Below are positions 9,448 to 18,347 of a stretch of DNA of 64,000 nucleotides, piece by piece. The notes beneath the pieces were generated by a model. That model was given only the letters and a program-made list of their open reading frames with translations, did not search any database and was not told the origin of the DNA. The DNA comes from Saccharopolyspora montiporae. Its GTDB lineage: Bacteria > Actinomycetota > Actinomycetes > Mycobacteriales > Pseudonocardiaceae. Position numbers and translations under genes: made by a program. The stretch lies in NCBI RefSeq assembly GCF_015209505.1, contig NZ_JADEYC010000009.1, forward strand, positions 124,001 to 188,000. The letters are read 5' to 3'. Numbering within the stretch: the first letter of the stretch is position 1; each line of letters opens with the position of its first letter.

Positions 9448-10052
9448 GGGTCCTCCACCGCTGCGGACGGCTCGGGGGTCAGCCCGCCGAGCAGGAACTG
9501 GGACAGGGCGGCGAACGCCTCGGCGTCCGCCAGGCCGGTGCGCTCGGTGATCTCACCGCGCTGGATGCCGGCGATGGTCCGGCCGACCATCTCGCCGACG
9601 AAACCGGCGTGCACCTCGCGGAACACCCCGCGGCGCACGCCGTCGCCGATGAACCCGCGGATCCGGTCCGCGGCGGCCTGCGCGTTGGACTCGTAGGTGG
9701 CCCGGGTGGCCAGGTTCGCGGCGATGTCGTCGATGCACTGCCGCGAGGCCGGGCGCAGCTCCTCGGCCGCCGCCTCCAGGTAGGTACGCACCTGTTCGGC
9801 CGCGCCGCAGGCCTGCGCCACCCGGTGCTCGATGCTGTCGGTGGCCTTCTTGAAATAGTGCGCCACGACCCGCACCGCCAGCTGGTCCTTGCTACCCGCC
9901 AGCGCGTACAGCGTCGACTTCGAGCAGTGCAGCCGGGCCGCGAGATCGTCCAGCGTGAAGTGCGCGAACCCCTCGGCCAGGAACATGTCGACCAGCCGGT
10001 CGAGCAGCTCGGCCCGGCGCGCACCGCGGCGACCGCCTTCGGGGGTGTCCAT
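9444..10052 (-). CDS. TetR-family transcriptional regulator
   Basis: 202 residues. The N-terminal helix-turn-helix is clear (ELLDRLVDMFLAEGFAHFTLDDLAARLHCSKSTLYALAGSKDQL, about residues 15-58); the C-terminal ligand domain is divergent, as usual. Start at ATG 10052, the first Met before the HTH. Divergent from an acyl-CoA dehydrogenase with a 12-base perfect palindrome in the shared 121-base intergenic region, and coupled by a GTGA overlap to the sugar kinase behind it. Probably represses its own promoter and the dehydrogenase; the inducer may be an acyl-CoA, by analogy with other TetR-acd pairs (inference). Confidence 0.85.
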   Translation of the reverse strand: MDTPEGGRRGARRAELLDRLVDMFLAEGFAHFTLDDLAARLHCSKSTLYALAGSKDQLAVRVVAHYFKKATDSIEHRVAQACGAAEQVRTYLEAAAEELRPASRQCIDDIAANLATRATYESNAQAAADRIRGFIGDGVRRGVFREVHAGFVGEMVGRTIAGIQRGEITERTGLADAEAFAALSQFLLGGLTPEPSAAVEDP

Positions 10053-10110
10053 CGCGCGCAAGCCTGCCACAAAGCGGACAACGATCCAGCGGTTCCCCGG
10101 GCGCGATCCG

Positions 10111-10122
10111 CACAGTACTGTG
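10111..10122. promoter_or_regulatory. candidate TetR operator
   Basis: Perfect palindrome CACAGTACTGTG centred in the region between the divergent TetR and acyl-CoA dehydrogenase genes. A looser GTAC-N8-GTAC repeat lies about 15 bases to the right. Assigned from position and symmetry only. Confidence 0.5.
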
Positions 10123-10173
10123 AACCGACCGAGAGTACGGTTTCCAGTACCCGAGTCCCCAGGAGCGCCCGTG

Positions 10174-11322
10174 ATGACGGCCGTGCACCGCCTGCTGCCC
10201 AGCCGGGAAGCCACCGACCTGCTGGAGCTGACCCGCGACCTCGCCCGCGGCGAACTCGCCGGGCGCGCCGCCGCGGACGAGGCCGCCGACCGGTTCCCGC
10301 GGGACGTGTTCGGGCTGCTCGGCGAGACCGGCCTGCTCGGCCTGCCCTATCCCGCCGAGCACGGCGGCGGCGAGCAACCGTACGAGGTCTACCTGCAGGT
10401 CCTCGAAGAGCTCGGCCGCGCGTGGATGACCGTGGCCGTCGGTCTGTCCGTGCACACCATGAGCTGCTTCCCGCTGGCCGAGTTCGGCACCGATCAGCAG
10501 CGCGCCGAACACCTCCCGGACCTGCTCGGCGGGCGGCTGCTCGGCGGCTACGCGCTGTCCGAGGCGCACGCGGGTTCGGACGCGGCCGCGCTGTCCACCC
10601 GCGCGGTCACCGACGGGGACGACTACCTGGTGACCGGCAACAAGGCGTGGATCACGCACGGCGGGGTCGCGGACTTCTACACCCTCATGGCGCGCACCTC
10701 CGACGACGGCCCGAAGGGCATCAGCTGCCTGCTCGTCGACGCGTCCACCGCGGGCCTGTCCGCCGGACCGCCGGAGCGCAAGATGGGGCTGACCGGCTCG
10801 CCGACCACCCCGCTGCACTTCGACCGGGCCCGCGTGCCCGGGCGGAACCTGATCGGCGAGCGCGGCGATGGGCTGCGCATCGCGCTGACTGCGCTGGCCT
10901 CCGGGCGCCTGGGCATCGCCGCGTGCGCGGTGGGCCTGGCGCAGGCCGCGTTGGACGAGGCGGTGCAGTACGCGCGCACCCGTGAGCAGTTCGGCCGACC
11001 GATCATCGGGTTCCAGGGCGTGGAGTTCCTGCTGGCCGACATGGCCGCCGCGGTGCACAGCGCCCGCGCCACCTACCTGGACGCCGCGCGGCGCCGCGAT
11101 GCCGGTATCGAGTTCGCCAACCAGGCGGCGGTGGCCAAGCTGGTGGCCACCGACGCGGCGATGAAGGTGACCACGGACGCGGTGCAGGTGCTCGGCGGCG
11201 CCGGCTACACCCGCGACTTCCCGGTCGAGCGCTATCTGCGCGAAGCCAAGGTGCTTCAGATCTTCGAAGGCACCAACCAGATCCAGCGCATGCTCATCGC
11301 CCGCCACCTCACCGCGAACTGA
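10174..11322 (+). CDS. acyl-CoA dehydrogenase
   Basis: 382 residues, the usual length of short/medium-chain acyl-CoA dehydrogenases that oxidise acyl-CoA to enoyl-CoA with FAD and pass electrons to ETF. Seen: ALSEAHAGSDAAAL (FAD/substrate loop), GNKAWITHGG, GRLGIAACAVGLAQAALD, REQFGRPI, and the C-terminal QIFEGTNQIQRMLIAR with the catalytic glutamate. AGGAG lies eight bases before the ATG at 10174; a GTG one codon upstream is possible. Divergent from a TetR gene that is its likely regulator. Chain-length preference is unknown. Confidence 0.9.
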   Translation: MTAVHRLLPSREATDLLELTRDLARGELAGRAAADEAADRFPRDVFGLLGETGLLGLPYPAEHGGGEQPYEVYLQVLEELGRAWMTVAVGLSVHTMSCFPLAEFGTDQQRAEHLPDLLGGRLLGGYALSEAHAGSDAAALSTRAVTDGDDYLVTGNKAWITHGGVADFYTLMARTSDDGPKGISCLLVDASTAGLSAGPPERKMGLTGSPTTPLHFDRARVPGRNLIGERGDGLRIALTALASGRLGIAACAVGLAQAALDEAVQYARTREQFGRPIIGFQGVEFLLADMAAAVHSARATYLDAARRRDAGIEFANQAAVAKLVATDAAMKVTTDAVQVLGGAGYTRDFPVERYLREAKVLQIFEGTNQIQRMLIARHLTAN

Positions 11323-11332
11323 GCTCCCTCGT

Positions 11333-12259
11333 TCAGAACGGGCGCAGGCCCCAGCGGGCCATCCAGTCCGCGCCGGGCTGCAGCACGGTCAGCCCGGTGC
11401 CGGAGTTCAGCGCGTCCGGCGGGCAGGTCATCGGTTCGATCGCGATCGCCCGCCCGCGGCCGGGGAAATCCTCGGCGGTGTAGACCTGCACCCAGTCGAA
11501 CACCGGATCCGCCCACAGCTCGACGCCGCCGCCCGCGGGACCGGTCAGCGAATGCCGGACCAGGCCGTCCGGATCGTCCGGCAGCGGGGCGGCGCCGCCG
11601 AACGCGGTGTCCAGCAGGACCCCGGCGAGCCTGCGGCCGCGGCGGAATTCCTGCTCATCGCCCTCCAGCGACCGCGGTGGGCGCACCGGCAGCAACCGCT
11701 CCGGATCCACCGGCAGCACGGTCGCCGCCGCCAGCTTCAGCGTGCACTCGTCGGTCGCGGCCGCGCCGGCCCGCGGAAACGGGTGCACGCCGAGCCCGAA
11801 CGGCACGGCCCGCCCACCCAGGTTCTGCACGGTGTGCGTGACCGTCAGCCCGGAATCGTCCACCGCGTAGCCGACCGAGGTCAGCAGCGGTACCGGCCAG
11901 CCCGGCTGCACCGGCACCATCGCGTGCAGCACCACCGTCGACTCGGCGTGCTCGACCACGGTCCACGGCACGTGCTGCAGCAGCCCGTGGATCGCGGTGC
12001 CGCGGGACGGCTCGGTCAGCGCCAGCTGCTGCGCCTCGCGCTCCAGCACCCACCGGCCGTCGGCGACCCGATTCGGCCACGGGACCAGCACGGCGCCCGC
12101 CGAGCGCGGCGGGAGCTCGTCGGCGCGGTAGCTCTCCACGTGCGGGACACCGTCGACCTCGAACTCGCGCAGGGCCGCGCCGACCTCGGTGATCACCGCC
12201 CGCGCGGCGCCGCCGACGATCTCGAACTGCCTACCGGTGGCAGGTACCGGATCATGCAC
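11333..12259 (-). CDS. aldose 1-epimerase family protein
   Basis: 308 residues with the galactose-mutarotase fold. Seen: RSAGAVLVPWPNRVADGRW (substrate Arg region), AIHGLLQHVPW with the conserved His, FGLGVHPFP with the second catalytic His, WVQVYTAEDFPGRGRAIAIEPMTCPPDAL with the catalytic Glu region. It interconverts alpha and beta anomers of aldoses in this family; the group with GLGVHP-type motifs is often annotated as YeaD/galactose mutarotase-like. Starts at GTG 12259. Ends 10 bases from the converging acyl-CoA dehydrogenase. Confidence 0.85.
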   Translation of the reverse strand: MHDPVPATGRQFEIVGGAARAVITEVGAALREFEVDGVPHVESYRADELPPRSAGAVLVPWPNRVADGRWVLEREAQQLALTEPSRGTAIHGLLQHVPWTVVEHAESTVVLHAMVPVQPGWPVPLLTSVGYAVDDSGLTVTHTVQNLGGRAVPFGLGVHPFPRAGAAATDECTLKLAAATVLPVDPERLLPVRPPRSLEGDEQEFRRGRRLAGVLLDTAFGGAAPLPDDPDGLVRHSLTGPAGGGVELWADPVFDWVQVYTAEDFPGRGRAIAIEPMTCPPDALNSGTGLTVLQPGADWMARWGLRPF

Positions 12260-12272
12260 GCCGCCACTGTAC

Positions 12273-12312
12273 GGCGGGCGCGGGCCCGGGACAGCCCGTG
12301 CGCGCGCCCGCC
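12273..12312 (-). terminator. hairpin between the permease and epimerase genes
   Basis: Ten-base perfect inverted repeat GGCGGGCGCG/CGCGCCCGCC just after the stop of the leftward-reading amino-acid permease and 13 bases before the start of the epimerase. Likely terminator or attenuator separating the two genes. Confidence 0.5.
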
Positions 12313-12316
12313 CGGG

Positions 12317-13699
12317 TCAGCTGCCCAGCTTCGTCGGGTCGAACTCGGTCTTGCGGCGCCCACCCGCGAAGTAGTTGAACGCCCAGAACACGACGCCGAT
12401 GCCGAGCAGGATCGCGGCGACCACGTACTCCTCCACCGGTCGACCGGCCAGCGGGCTGGCGAAGAAGGCGCAGGTGATCGCACCCAGCACCGGGACCCAG
12501 GTCGGCGCCCGGAAGTGCTCGTGCTCGACCTTGTCCTTGCGCAGCACCAGCACCGCGACGTTGACCAGGGCGAACACGATCAGCAGCAGCAGGGAGGTCG
12601 TGTTGCCCAGGTCCTCGATCTCCAGCGAGCTGATCAGGATGATCGCCAGGACGCTAGTGAACAGGATCGACACCCACGGCGTCTGCCGGGTGTGGTGCAC
12701 CAGGCCGAACCGTCGCGGGATGACCTTCTCCTCGGCCATCCCGTAGAGCAGCCTGCTGGCCATCATCATGTTGATCAGCGCGGTGTTGCTCAGCGCGAAC
12801 AGCGCCATCACCGCGAACAGGACGGGTGGGAACCACGGCGCCGCGGTCTGCACCACGAGCAGCAGCGGCCCGTCCGAATCGGCGAGCTCGTGGGTGGGCA
12901 CCAACGTCGAGCTGATCAGCGCGATGGCCAGGTAGATCGCGGCGGTGATGCCCAGGCCGATCAGCACCGCCCGCGGGAAGGTCTTGACCGGGTCCTTGGT
13001 CTCCTCGGCCATGTTGACCGTGTCCTCGAACCCGACCATCGCGAAGAAGGCCAGCGCGGTCGCGGAGGTCACGGCCAGGAACGGACCGGTATCGGTGTTG
13101 AACTCCAGCAGCCGGCTCGGGTCGGGCACCAGCGCGTCGTTGGTGGTCACGCCGAAGATCGCCAGCGCACCGGGCACGATCACCAGTGCCATCCCGGCGA
13201 GCAGGATGATCGTGAGCACCACGTTCAGCTTCGCCGACTCGGCCACACCGCGGAGGTTCACCAGCGCGATCAGCGCGATGAACCCCACCGCGACCAGCCA
13301 GGACGGCGCGCCGGGCAGGATCTCCTGCAGGTAGTCGCCGCTGAACGCCTGCGCACCCGAGGACGCCGAGGTGATCCCGGAGCACATCACCGCGAAGGCC
13401 ACCATGAACGTCAGGAAGTGCATCCCGAAGGCGCGGTGGATGTACAGCGGGGCACCGCCGGCCTTGGGGTACTTGCCGACCAGCTCCAGGTAGCTGAACG
13501 CGGTCAGGAAGGCGACCACGAAGGCGACCAGGAACGGCACCCACAGGGCACCGCCGACCTTGCCGGCGATCTTGCCGGTCAGCGCGTAAATCGTGGTCCC
13601 GATGATGTCGCCGACCACGAAGAACAGCAGCAATTTGGGCCCCATGACCTTCTTCAGGCCCGGGCCCTGCGCGTTGTCGACGGTGGAGTCGTTGGCCAT
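12317..13699 (-). CDS. APC-superfamily amino-acid permease
   Basis: 460 residues with about 12 hydrophobic segments. Seen: the first helix motif LLFFVVGDIIGTTIYALTG (GxG-type substrate loop of APC carriers), FSYLELVGKYPKAGGAPLYI, GFEDTVNMAEETKDPVKTFPRA (helix 6 region) and NTALINMMMASRLLYGMAEE. The start at ATG 13699 precedes a short polar N-terminus; the open frame upstream lacks conserved sequence. Probably a proton-coupled amino-acid importer in the cytoplasmic membrane; substrate not predictable. Confidence 0.88.
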   Translation of the reverse strand: MANDSTVDNAQGPGLKKVMGPKLLLFFVVGDIIGTTIYALTGKIAGKVGGALWVPFLVAFVVAFLTAFSYLELVGKYPKAGGAPLYIHRAFGMHFLTFMVAFAVMCSGITSASSGAQAFSGDYLQEILPGAPSWLVAVGFIALIALVNLRGVAESAKLNVVLTIILLAGMALVIVPGALAIFGVTTNDALVPDPSRLLEFNTDTGPFLAVTSATALAFFAMVGFEDTVNMAEETKDPVKTFPRAVLIGLGITAAIYLAIALISSTLVPTHELADSDGPLLLVVQTAAPWFPPVLFAVMALFALSNTALINMMMASRLLYGMAEEKVIPRRFGLVHHTRQTPWVSILFTSVLAIILISSLEIEDLGNTTSLLLLIVFALVNVAVLVLRKDKVEHEHFRAPTWVPVLGAITCAFFASPLAGRPVEEYVVAAILLGIGVVFWAFNYFAGGRRKTEFDPTKLGS

Positions 13700-13821
13700 A
13701 GCTGGAGAGTGTGCACTTCCGCTGATCGGCGAGTCCCAGCGGCCCTGGTCGCCGTGCACCGCCCGAGCACCGCCCCACGGGGCGAACCGCACAACTCGGA
13801 CCGGAACGCGCACGCAGCGTG

Positions 13822-15108
13822 TCAGCGCGTGGGCGCTTCGTACTTCCAGAACGCCGGGAGGCACAGCGCCGCGGCTGTGGCGCACACCACGACGAGCGCG
13901 CCGCCGCCGGCCACGGCAGCGGAGGTCCCGAGCGCAGCGCCGGTTGAACCGTGCAGCACATCGGCCAGCCGCGGACCGCCCGCGACGACCACGGTGAACA
14001 CGCCCTGGATCCGCCCGCGCATCTCATCGGTCGCCGCCGCCTGCAGGATCGAGCTGCGGTAGACCATGCTCACCAGGTCGGCCCCACCGCCCAGCGCCAG
14101 GAACAGCAGCCCCAGCCACAGCGAATCGGACAGCCCGAAGCCGATCACCGCCACGCCCCACAGCACGACGGACACCACCACGCCCGCTCCGTGCCTGCGG
14201 ATGCGGTGCAGCCAGCCGGACAGCACGCCGAACAGGAACGCCCCGGCCGGGATCGCCGCGTAGAGCAGCCCCAACGCGAATCCGCCGCCGGGCGGATCGC
14301 CGAAGGTCCGCTCGGCCATCTCCGGGAACAGCGCACGCGGCATGCCGAACACCATCGCGATGATGTCCAGCAGGAACGACGCCAGCAGCACCGCGTGCAG
14401 GGCGAGATAGCGGAACCCGTCCAGCACGGCACGCAGGCCCGCGCGCTGCGGCGCCCCGGCCTGCGGCGGCATCGCGGGCAGCCGCAGCACCGCCCACAGC
14501 GCCGCGCACAGCGCCACCGCGTCGACCAGGTAGAGCGTGGACAGCCCGAGCACCGGCAGCAGCATCCCGGCCAGCAGCGGTCCGGCGATCGAGCCCAGCT
14601 GGAACACCGTCGACCCCAGCGCCTGCGCGGAGGGCAGCAGGTCGAGCGGGATGAGCCGGGCGATCGCCGCGTTGCGGGTCGGCATGTTGATCGCGAAGAA
14701 CGTCTGCTGGGCGGCGAACAGCCCCAGGACTAACCACACCGACCCGATCCCGGCGGCCGCGACCGCCCACAGCGCGACCGCGGTCAGCGCCAGGCCGGTG
14801 TTGCTGGCCAGCAGGAGCTTGCGCCGGTCGACCGCATCGGCCACCGCCCCGCCCCACAGGCCGAACACCAGCAGCGGGACGAGCCCGAAGATCCCGGCCA
14901 GCCCGACGTAGGCCGAGGAGCCGGTGATGTCGTAGAGCTGCTTGGGCACCGCCACCGCGGCGAACTGCGCGCCGACCGCGGTGACGATGTTCGACAGCCA
15001 CAGCCTGCGGTAGGCCGGGTAGCGCAGCGGCCGGGTGTCCAGCAGGACCGAGCCGAGCGCCTTGCGCAACCGGCCGGGGGGACGTGTCCGGGTACCGCTG
15101 GTGTGCAC
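13822..15108 (-). CDS. MFS exporter, DHA3/EntS-like
   Basis: 428 residues, about 12 membrane segments. Seen: YRRLWLSNIVTAVGAQFAAV in helix 1 (DHA3-type opening), the loop 2-3 motif GGAVADAVDRRKLLL, RNAAIARLIPLDLLPSAQAL and the conserved ATDEMRGRIQGVF of the second half. DHA3 members export siderophores, macrolides or other hydrophobic compounds by proton antiport. GTG start with TAGGCT nine bases upstream, suggesting a very short leader. A second DHA3-like gene lies at 34574-35857. Confidence 0.85.
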   Translation of the reverse strand: MHTSGTRTRPPGRLRKALGSVLLDTRPLRYPAYRRLWLSNIVTAVGAQFAAVAVPKQLYDITGSSAYVGLAGIFGLVPLLVFGLWGGAVADAVDRRKLLLASNTGLALTAVALWAVAAAGIGSVWLVLGLFAAQQTFFAINMPTRNAAIARLIPLDLLPSAQALGSTVFQLGSIAGPLLAGMLLPVLGLSTLYLVDAVALCAALWAVLRLPAMPPQAGAPQRAGLRAVLDGFRYLALHAVLLASFLLDIIAMVFGMPRALFPEMAERTFGDPPGGGFALGLLYAAIPAGAFLFGVLSGWLHRIRRHGAGVVVSVVLWGVAVIGFGLSDSLWLGLLFLALGGGADLVSMVYRSSILQAAATDEMRGRIQGVFTVVVAGGPRLADVLHGSTGAALGTSAAVAGGGALVVVCATAAALCLPAFWKYEAPTR

Positions 15109-15178
15109 GAGCTCCGCAGCCTAGCGTGCCGGCGGTCGGACTTGAACCGCTCCGCGCAGCCGGACCCGGCCCGCGGGG

Positions 15179-15832
15179 TCAGGGCGCCAGCCGCTCCACG
15201 GTCCAGGTCTCGTCGGCGCGGCGGAACCGCAGCCGGTCGTGCAGCCGGTCCGGCCGGCCCTGCCAGAACTCGACGACCTCGGGCCGGATCCGCCAACCGC
15301 CCCAGTGCGGCGGCACCGGGACCCGCTCGTTGTCGGCGAACCGGCGCTCGATACCGCTGAGCGCGGATTCCAGCGCTTCCCGGTTGGTCACCACCCGGGA
15401 CTGCGCCGAGGCCCAGGCGCCCAGCTGCGAACCGCGCGGGCGCGCACCCCAGTACTCGGCGGTCTCGGCGGAGCTGACCTTCTCCACGGTGCCGCGCACG
15501 TTGACCTGGCGCTGCATCGCCAGCCACGGGAACGTCGCCGCGGCCACCCGGGTCGCCGCCAGGTCGTGGCTCTTGGCCGAGGTGTAGTTGGTGAAGAACA
15601 CGACCCCGCGCTCGTCGAATCCCTTGCACAGCACGGTTCGTGAGGAGGGGAAGCCCTCGGCATCGGACGTGGCCAGCACCATCGCGTTCGGCTCGGCGAC
15701 CTCGGCGGCGACCGCTTCGTCGAACCACCGCTGCAGCTGCTCGTGCCAGGTGCCCGCCAGCGATGACTCGTGCAACGCGGCGGCGTCGTAGGACACCCGC
15801 ATGGACGGCATCGCGACGTTGGCCTCCGACAT
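15179..15832 (-). CDS. pdxH: pyridoxamine 5'-phosphate oxidase
   Basis: 217 residues, the normal size. It oxidises pyridoxine or pyridoxamine phosphate to pyridoxal 5'-phosphate with FMN. Seen: [22 protein letters not shown] and [15 protein letters not shown] (FMN phosphate binding), [28 protein letters not shown], and the C-terminal [20 protein letters not shown]...RLHDRLRF signature. GGGAGG lies nine bases before the ATG at 15832. Single gene; supplies PLP for enzymes such as the SerC encoded in this window. Confidence 0.95.
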   Translation of the reverse strand: MSEANVAMPSMRVSYDAAALHESSLAGTWHEQLQRWFDEAVAAEVAEPNAMVLATSDAEGFPSSRTVLCKGFDERGVVFFTNYTSAKSHDLAATRVAAATFPWLAMQRQVNVRGTVEKVSSAETAEYWGARPRGSQLGAWASAQSRVVTNREALESALSGIERRFADNERVPVPPHWGGWRIRPEVVEFWQGRPDRLHDRLRFRRADETWTVERLAP

Positions 15833-16133
15833 CCGTTTTCCTCCCTGGTCGCCTGCTCGGCTGGACTGCGGTGCCGGGAGCTGCGCGGGCGCAGCACCGG
15901 GGTCGGCGGCGCCAACCACTCGTACGACGGTAGTCGGATCAGACGCGCGGGCCGAATCGGCCGTCGAGCACGATCGATTCCGCAACCGATGCAGTGATCG
16001 TCCGCACACGTCCGCGGGGCGAGCCGGGTGCGCCGATCAGGTCAACGGCCCGGCACGCGGAGTCGCACGCACCCGCAGCGCACCCCCGGAACGGGGGAGA
16101 ACGCCCGGAGAATCCGGTTCCGGGTGAGTCCGA
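15833..16133 (-). other. spacer between ureD and pdxH with a hairpin
   Basis: 301 bases without a convincing gene. Near the ureD end lies a 5-base stem CCCCC/GGGGG with loop GGAAC (16083-16097), a possible terminator of the urease operon. The remainder should hold the pdxH promoter; no clear hexamers are seen. Confidence 0.4.
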
Positions 16134-16895
16134 TCACAGCAGATCGGCCGCGTCCGGATGCGCGCCGACCGCCAACCGCAACCGCCGCTGCGCGGTCACC
16201 GCGTCCGGGGCGAGCGCGGTGGCCTGCGCACCACCGGCCGCGAGCGGGGTCAACGCCCATCCGTCCCCGCCGGCCGCCGCCCGCGGATCCGCGTCCCACA
16301 CCAGGGTTTCGGTCGCCAGCACCCGCGCGCCCGCGCGGTGCGGCGGGGTCGCGTCCAGCCACCGATCTCCGAGGTCCAGCCGCTGGCGCAACAGCGGTAC
16401 GCCCGCGCGGCTGAGCTCGGTCGTGCTCACCAGCGTGCCCGGACGCTCCCCGCGGCGGCCGAGCACCAGCGTCTCCCGGCAGCGCATCCGGGCACCCGCA
16501 CCGAGCCGCACCGCCAACCGGGCCGCGTGCTCGGCGCGCGCGCTGACCACGGTGGCCTCCGGCAGGTACTCGACGGTGCCGCCCGGCGCGACGTCGATCT
16601 CCACCGCGGCACTGCTGGGCCGGCCGTGCGGATCCGGCAGCGCCACGGTGGCCGCGGTGCCGCGCAGCCGCAGCCGGGCACCGCGGCCGACCTGCACCCG
16701 CAGCCGGACGCGATCCCCGCCGAGCGGGGAGGTCGCCGATCCGACCAGGTGCACCACCGCCGCGCCGTCGGAGCGGCTCGTGCGCCGCCGCTGCGGCAGC
16801 AGGGTCAGCGGGGGCTGCGAACGCAGGTCGCGCAGCACGCTGCGCCCGTCCGCGCCCAGCTCGACGGTCAGCAGCGCTTCGGCGCGCACGGCCAC
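16134..16895 (-). CDS. ureD: urease accessory protein UreD
   Basis: 253 residues. UreD (UreH) scaffolds the UreF/UreG complex on apo-urease for nickel delivery. Weakly conserved family; visible features include the beta-rich layout, the early LTLLPQRR stretch, VHLVGSATSPLGGDRVRL and GGTVEYLPEATVVSARAEH, matching the usual LPEPTIPFRGA region in position. Starts at GTG 16895, six bases after ureG ends, last gene of ureABCFGD. Assignment rests partly on operon position. Confidence 0.85.
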   Translation of the reverse strand: MAVRAEALLTVELGADGRSVLRDLRSQPPLTLLPQRRRTSRSDGAAVVHLVGSATSPLGGDRVRLRVQVGRGARLRLRGTAATVALPDPHGRPSSAAVEIDVAPGGTVEYLPEATVVSARAEHAARLAVRLGAGARMRCRETLVLGRRGERPGTLVSTTELSRAGVPLLRQRLDLGDRWLDATPPHRAGARVLATETLVWDADPRAAAGGDGWALTPLAAGGAQATALAPDAVTAQRRLRLAVGAHPDAADLL

Positions 16896-16901
16896 TCCTG
16901 C

Positions 16902-17594
16902 TCAGCCACGCGCACCCGCCCGCACCCGATCGCGCACCCAGGCGGCCGCGTCCGGAGCGTTCGGCGACCCGGTCAGCGACTGGGCCAGCACCGGCAGCTC
17001 GCCGCGCATCCGGTGCGCGTCCGCGACCATCACGCCCAGGTCGGCGCCCACCTGCTCGGCCAGGTCGATCTTGTTGATCACGAGCAGGTCGGCGGTGGTC
17101 ACGCCCGGCCCGCCTTTGCGGGGGACCTTGTCCCCGCCGGCCACGTCGACGACGAAGATCTGCTCGTCAGCCAGACCGCGGCTGAACACGGCGGTCAGGT
17201 TGTCCCCGCCGCTTTCCACGATCACCAGCTCCAGGCCCGGATGCCGTTCGGTGAGCCGATCCACCGCGTCCAGGTTGGCGGTGATGTCGTCCCGGATCGC
17301 GGTGTGCGGGCAGGCTCCGGTCTGCACCGCCTCGATCCGGTCGGCGTCCAGGACCCCCGCATCGCGCAGGAAGTCGGCGTCCTCGGTGGTGTAGATGTCG
17401 TTGGTGACCACCGCCAACCGCATCTCCTGGCCCAGCGCGCGGCACAGTGCGGCGGTCAGCGCGGTCTTGCCGCTGCCGACCGGGCCACCGATGCCCAGGC
17501 GCAGCGGACGGCCGCGCGCGGGTGCCCGCGGGTGCGGATCCGGTCCGGCGGCCGTCGGATCGAAGTCGACGGGATGGGGGTGTCCGTGGCTCAT
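16902..17594 (-). CDS. ureG: urease accessory GTPase UreG
   Basis: 230 residues. SIMIBI-class GTPase that supplies energy for nickel insertion into urease. Seen: P-loop [25 protein letters not shown], the nickel-binding CPH in [12 protein letters not shown], the ESGGDNL switch and the NKIDL guanine-specificity motif. The N-terminal tail is His/Pro/Asp-rich ([12 protein letters not shown]), a short metal-binding extension; this matters because no ureE metallochaperone is present. ATG at 17594 with a GAAAGAAGAG purine run in front. Confidence 0.95.
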   Translation of the reverse strand: MSHGHPHPVDFDPTAAGPDPHPRAPARGRPLRLGIGGPVGSGKTALTAALCRALGQEMRLAVVTNDIYTTEDADFLRDAGVLDADRIEAVQTGACPHTAIRDDITANLDAVDRLTERHPGLELVIVESGGDNLTAVFSRGLADEQIFVVDVAGGDKVPRKGGPGVTTADLLVINKIDLAEQVGADLGVMVADAHRMRGELPVLAQSLTGSPNAPDAAAWVRDRVRAGARG

Positions 17595-17634
17595 GCTCTT
17601 CTTTCGGGGAGGTGGTATCGGACGACACTGCGGG

Positions 17635-18327
17635 TCAGGAAGCGAACAACCGGACCTCCTCCCGATGTCTGCGCTCGTGCGCCTCGGCGAGCAGGTCCAG
17701 GCCGGGCCCTGCGGCCGCGCACAGCTCAGCCGGATCGCCGCCCGCGCGGGCCGCGGCGTCGTCGGCGATCCGGTCCAGCTCGGCGGAGAGCTCGGTGACC
17801 GCCGCGTTGGCCGCGAACGGATCCAGCCCCAGCAGCCGCACGCCCGCCGACGACGGACCGCTGACGGCCAGATAACCCGCCGCGCAGGCCGCTTCTCGCG
17901 GGCCGGTTCCGCCGGTGGCGGCGAGCACGCCGAGCACCACCGGGTGGTGCGGCCGCGGCACCTCCGCCACCAGGTCCTCCAGCACCGGTCCCGGCCAAGC
18001 CGCCCGTCCCGCGCGCAGCAGACCGCGCCCCTGCGCCCGGGAGGCCGAACGCTGGGCCGGGGACGGGGTGCGCGCGTCGAGCTCGGCGTCCAGCACCTGC
18101 CAGTGCCGCCGACCGACCCCGCGCGCGGCGGCGTGCGCAGCGGCCGCGGCGAAGCCCGCCTGCACGGCGCCCGCGGTCCGCAGCCGACCAAGCAGGAAGC
18201 ACCGCAGGTCGTCGACCCCGGTCAGCTCCCCGCGCGCGGCGGCTTCCTCGACACCGCCGGAATGCGCGTGGCCACCCCCGGGCAACCGGGCATCGGCGAG
18301 CGCGAGCAGCGGGAGACCTCCTCGCAC
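17635..18327 (-). CDS. ureF: urease accessory protein UreF
   Basis: 230 residues, usual length, mostly helical. UreF bridges UreD and UreG and gates GTP hydrolysis during urease activation. Seen: [22 protein letters not shown] at the N-terminus, which is the family's LxDsxlPtGgfahS-like signature, and the Ala-rich helical body with [21 protein letters not shown]. The GTG at 18327 has GGAGGAATC directly in front and was chosen for that reason. Lies 20 bases after ureC. Confidence 0.9.
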   Translation of the reverse strand: MRGGLPLLALADARLPGGGHAHSGGVEEAAARGELTGVDDLRCFLLGRLRTAGAVQAGFAAAAAHAAARGVGRRHWQVLDAELDARTPSPAQRSASRAQGRGLLRAGRAAWPGPVLEDLVAEVPRPHHPVVLGVLAATGGTGPREAACAAGYLAVSGPSSAGVRLLGLDPFAANAAVTELSAELDRIADDAAARAGGDPAELCAAAGPGLDLLAEAHERRHREEVRLFAS

Positions 18328-18347
18328 GATTCCTCCAACCGGCCTGG

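Noticed and set aside
11552..14062. 836-codon plus-strand frame across the epimerase and permease genes
   Set aside because: Antisense shadow with Arg/Gln/His bias; both genes on the minus strand have full family motifs.
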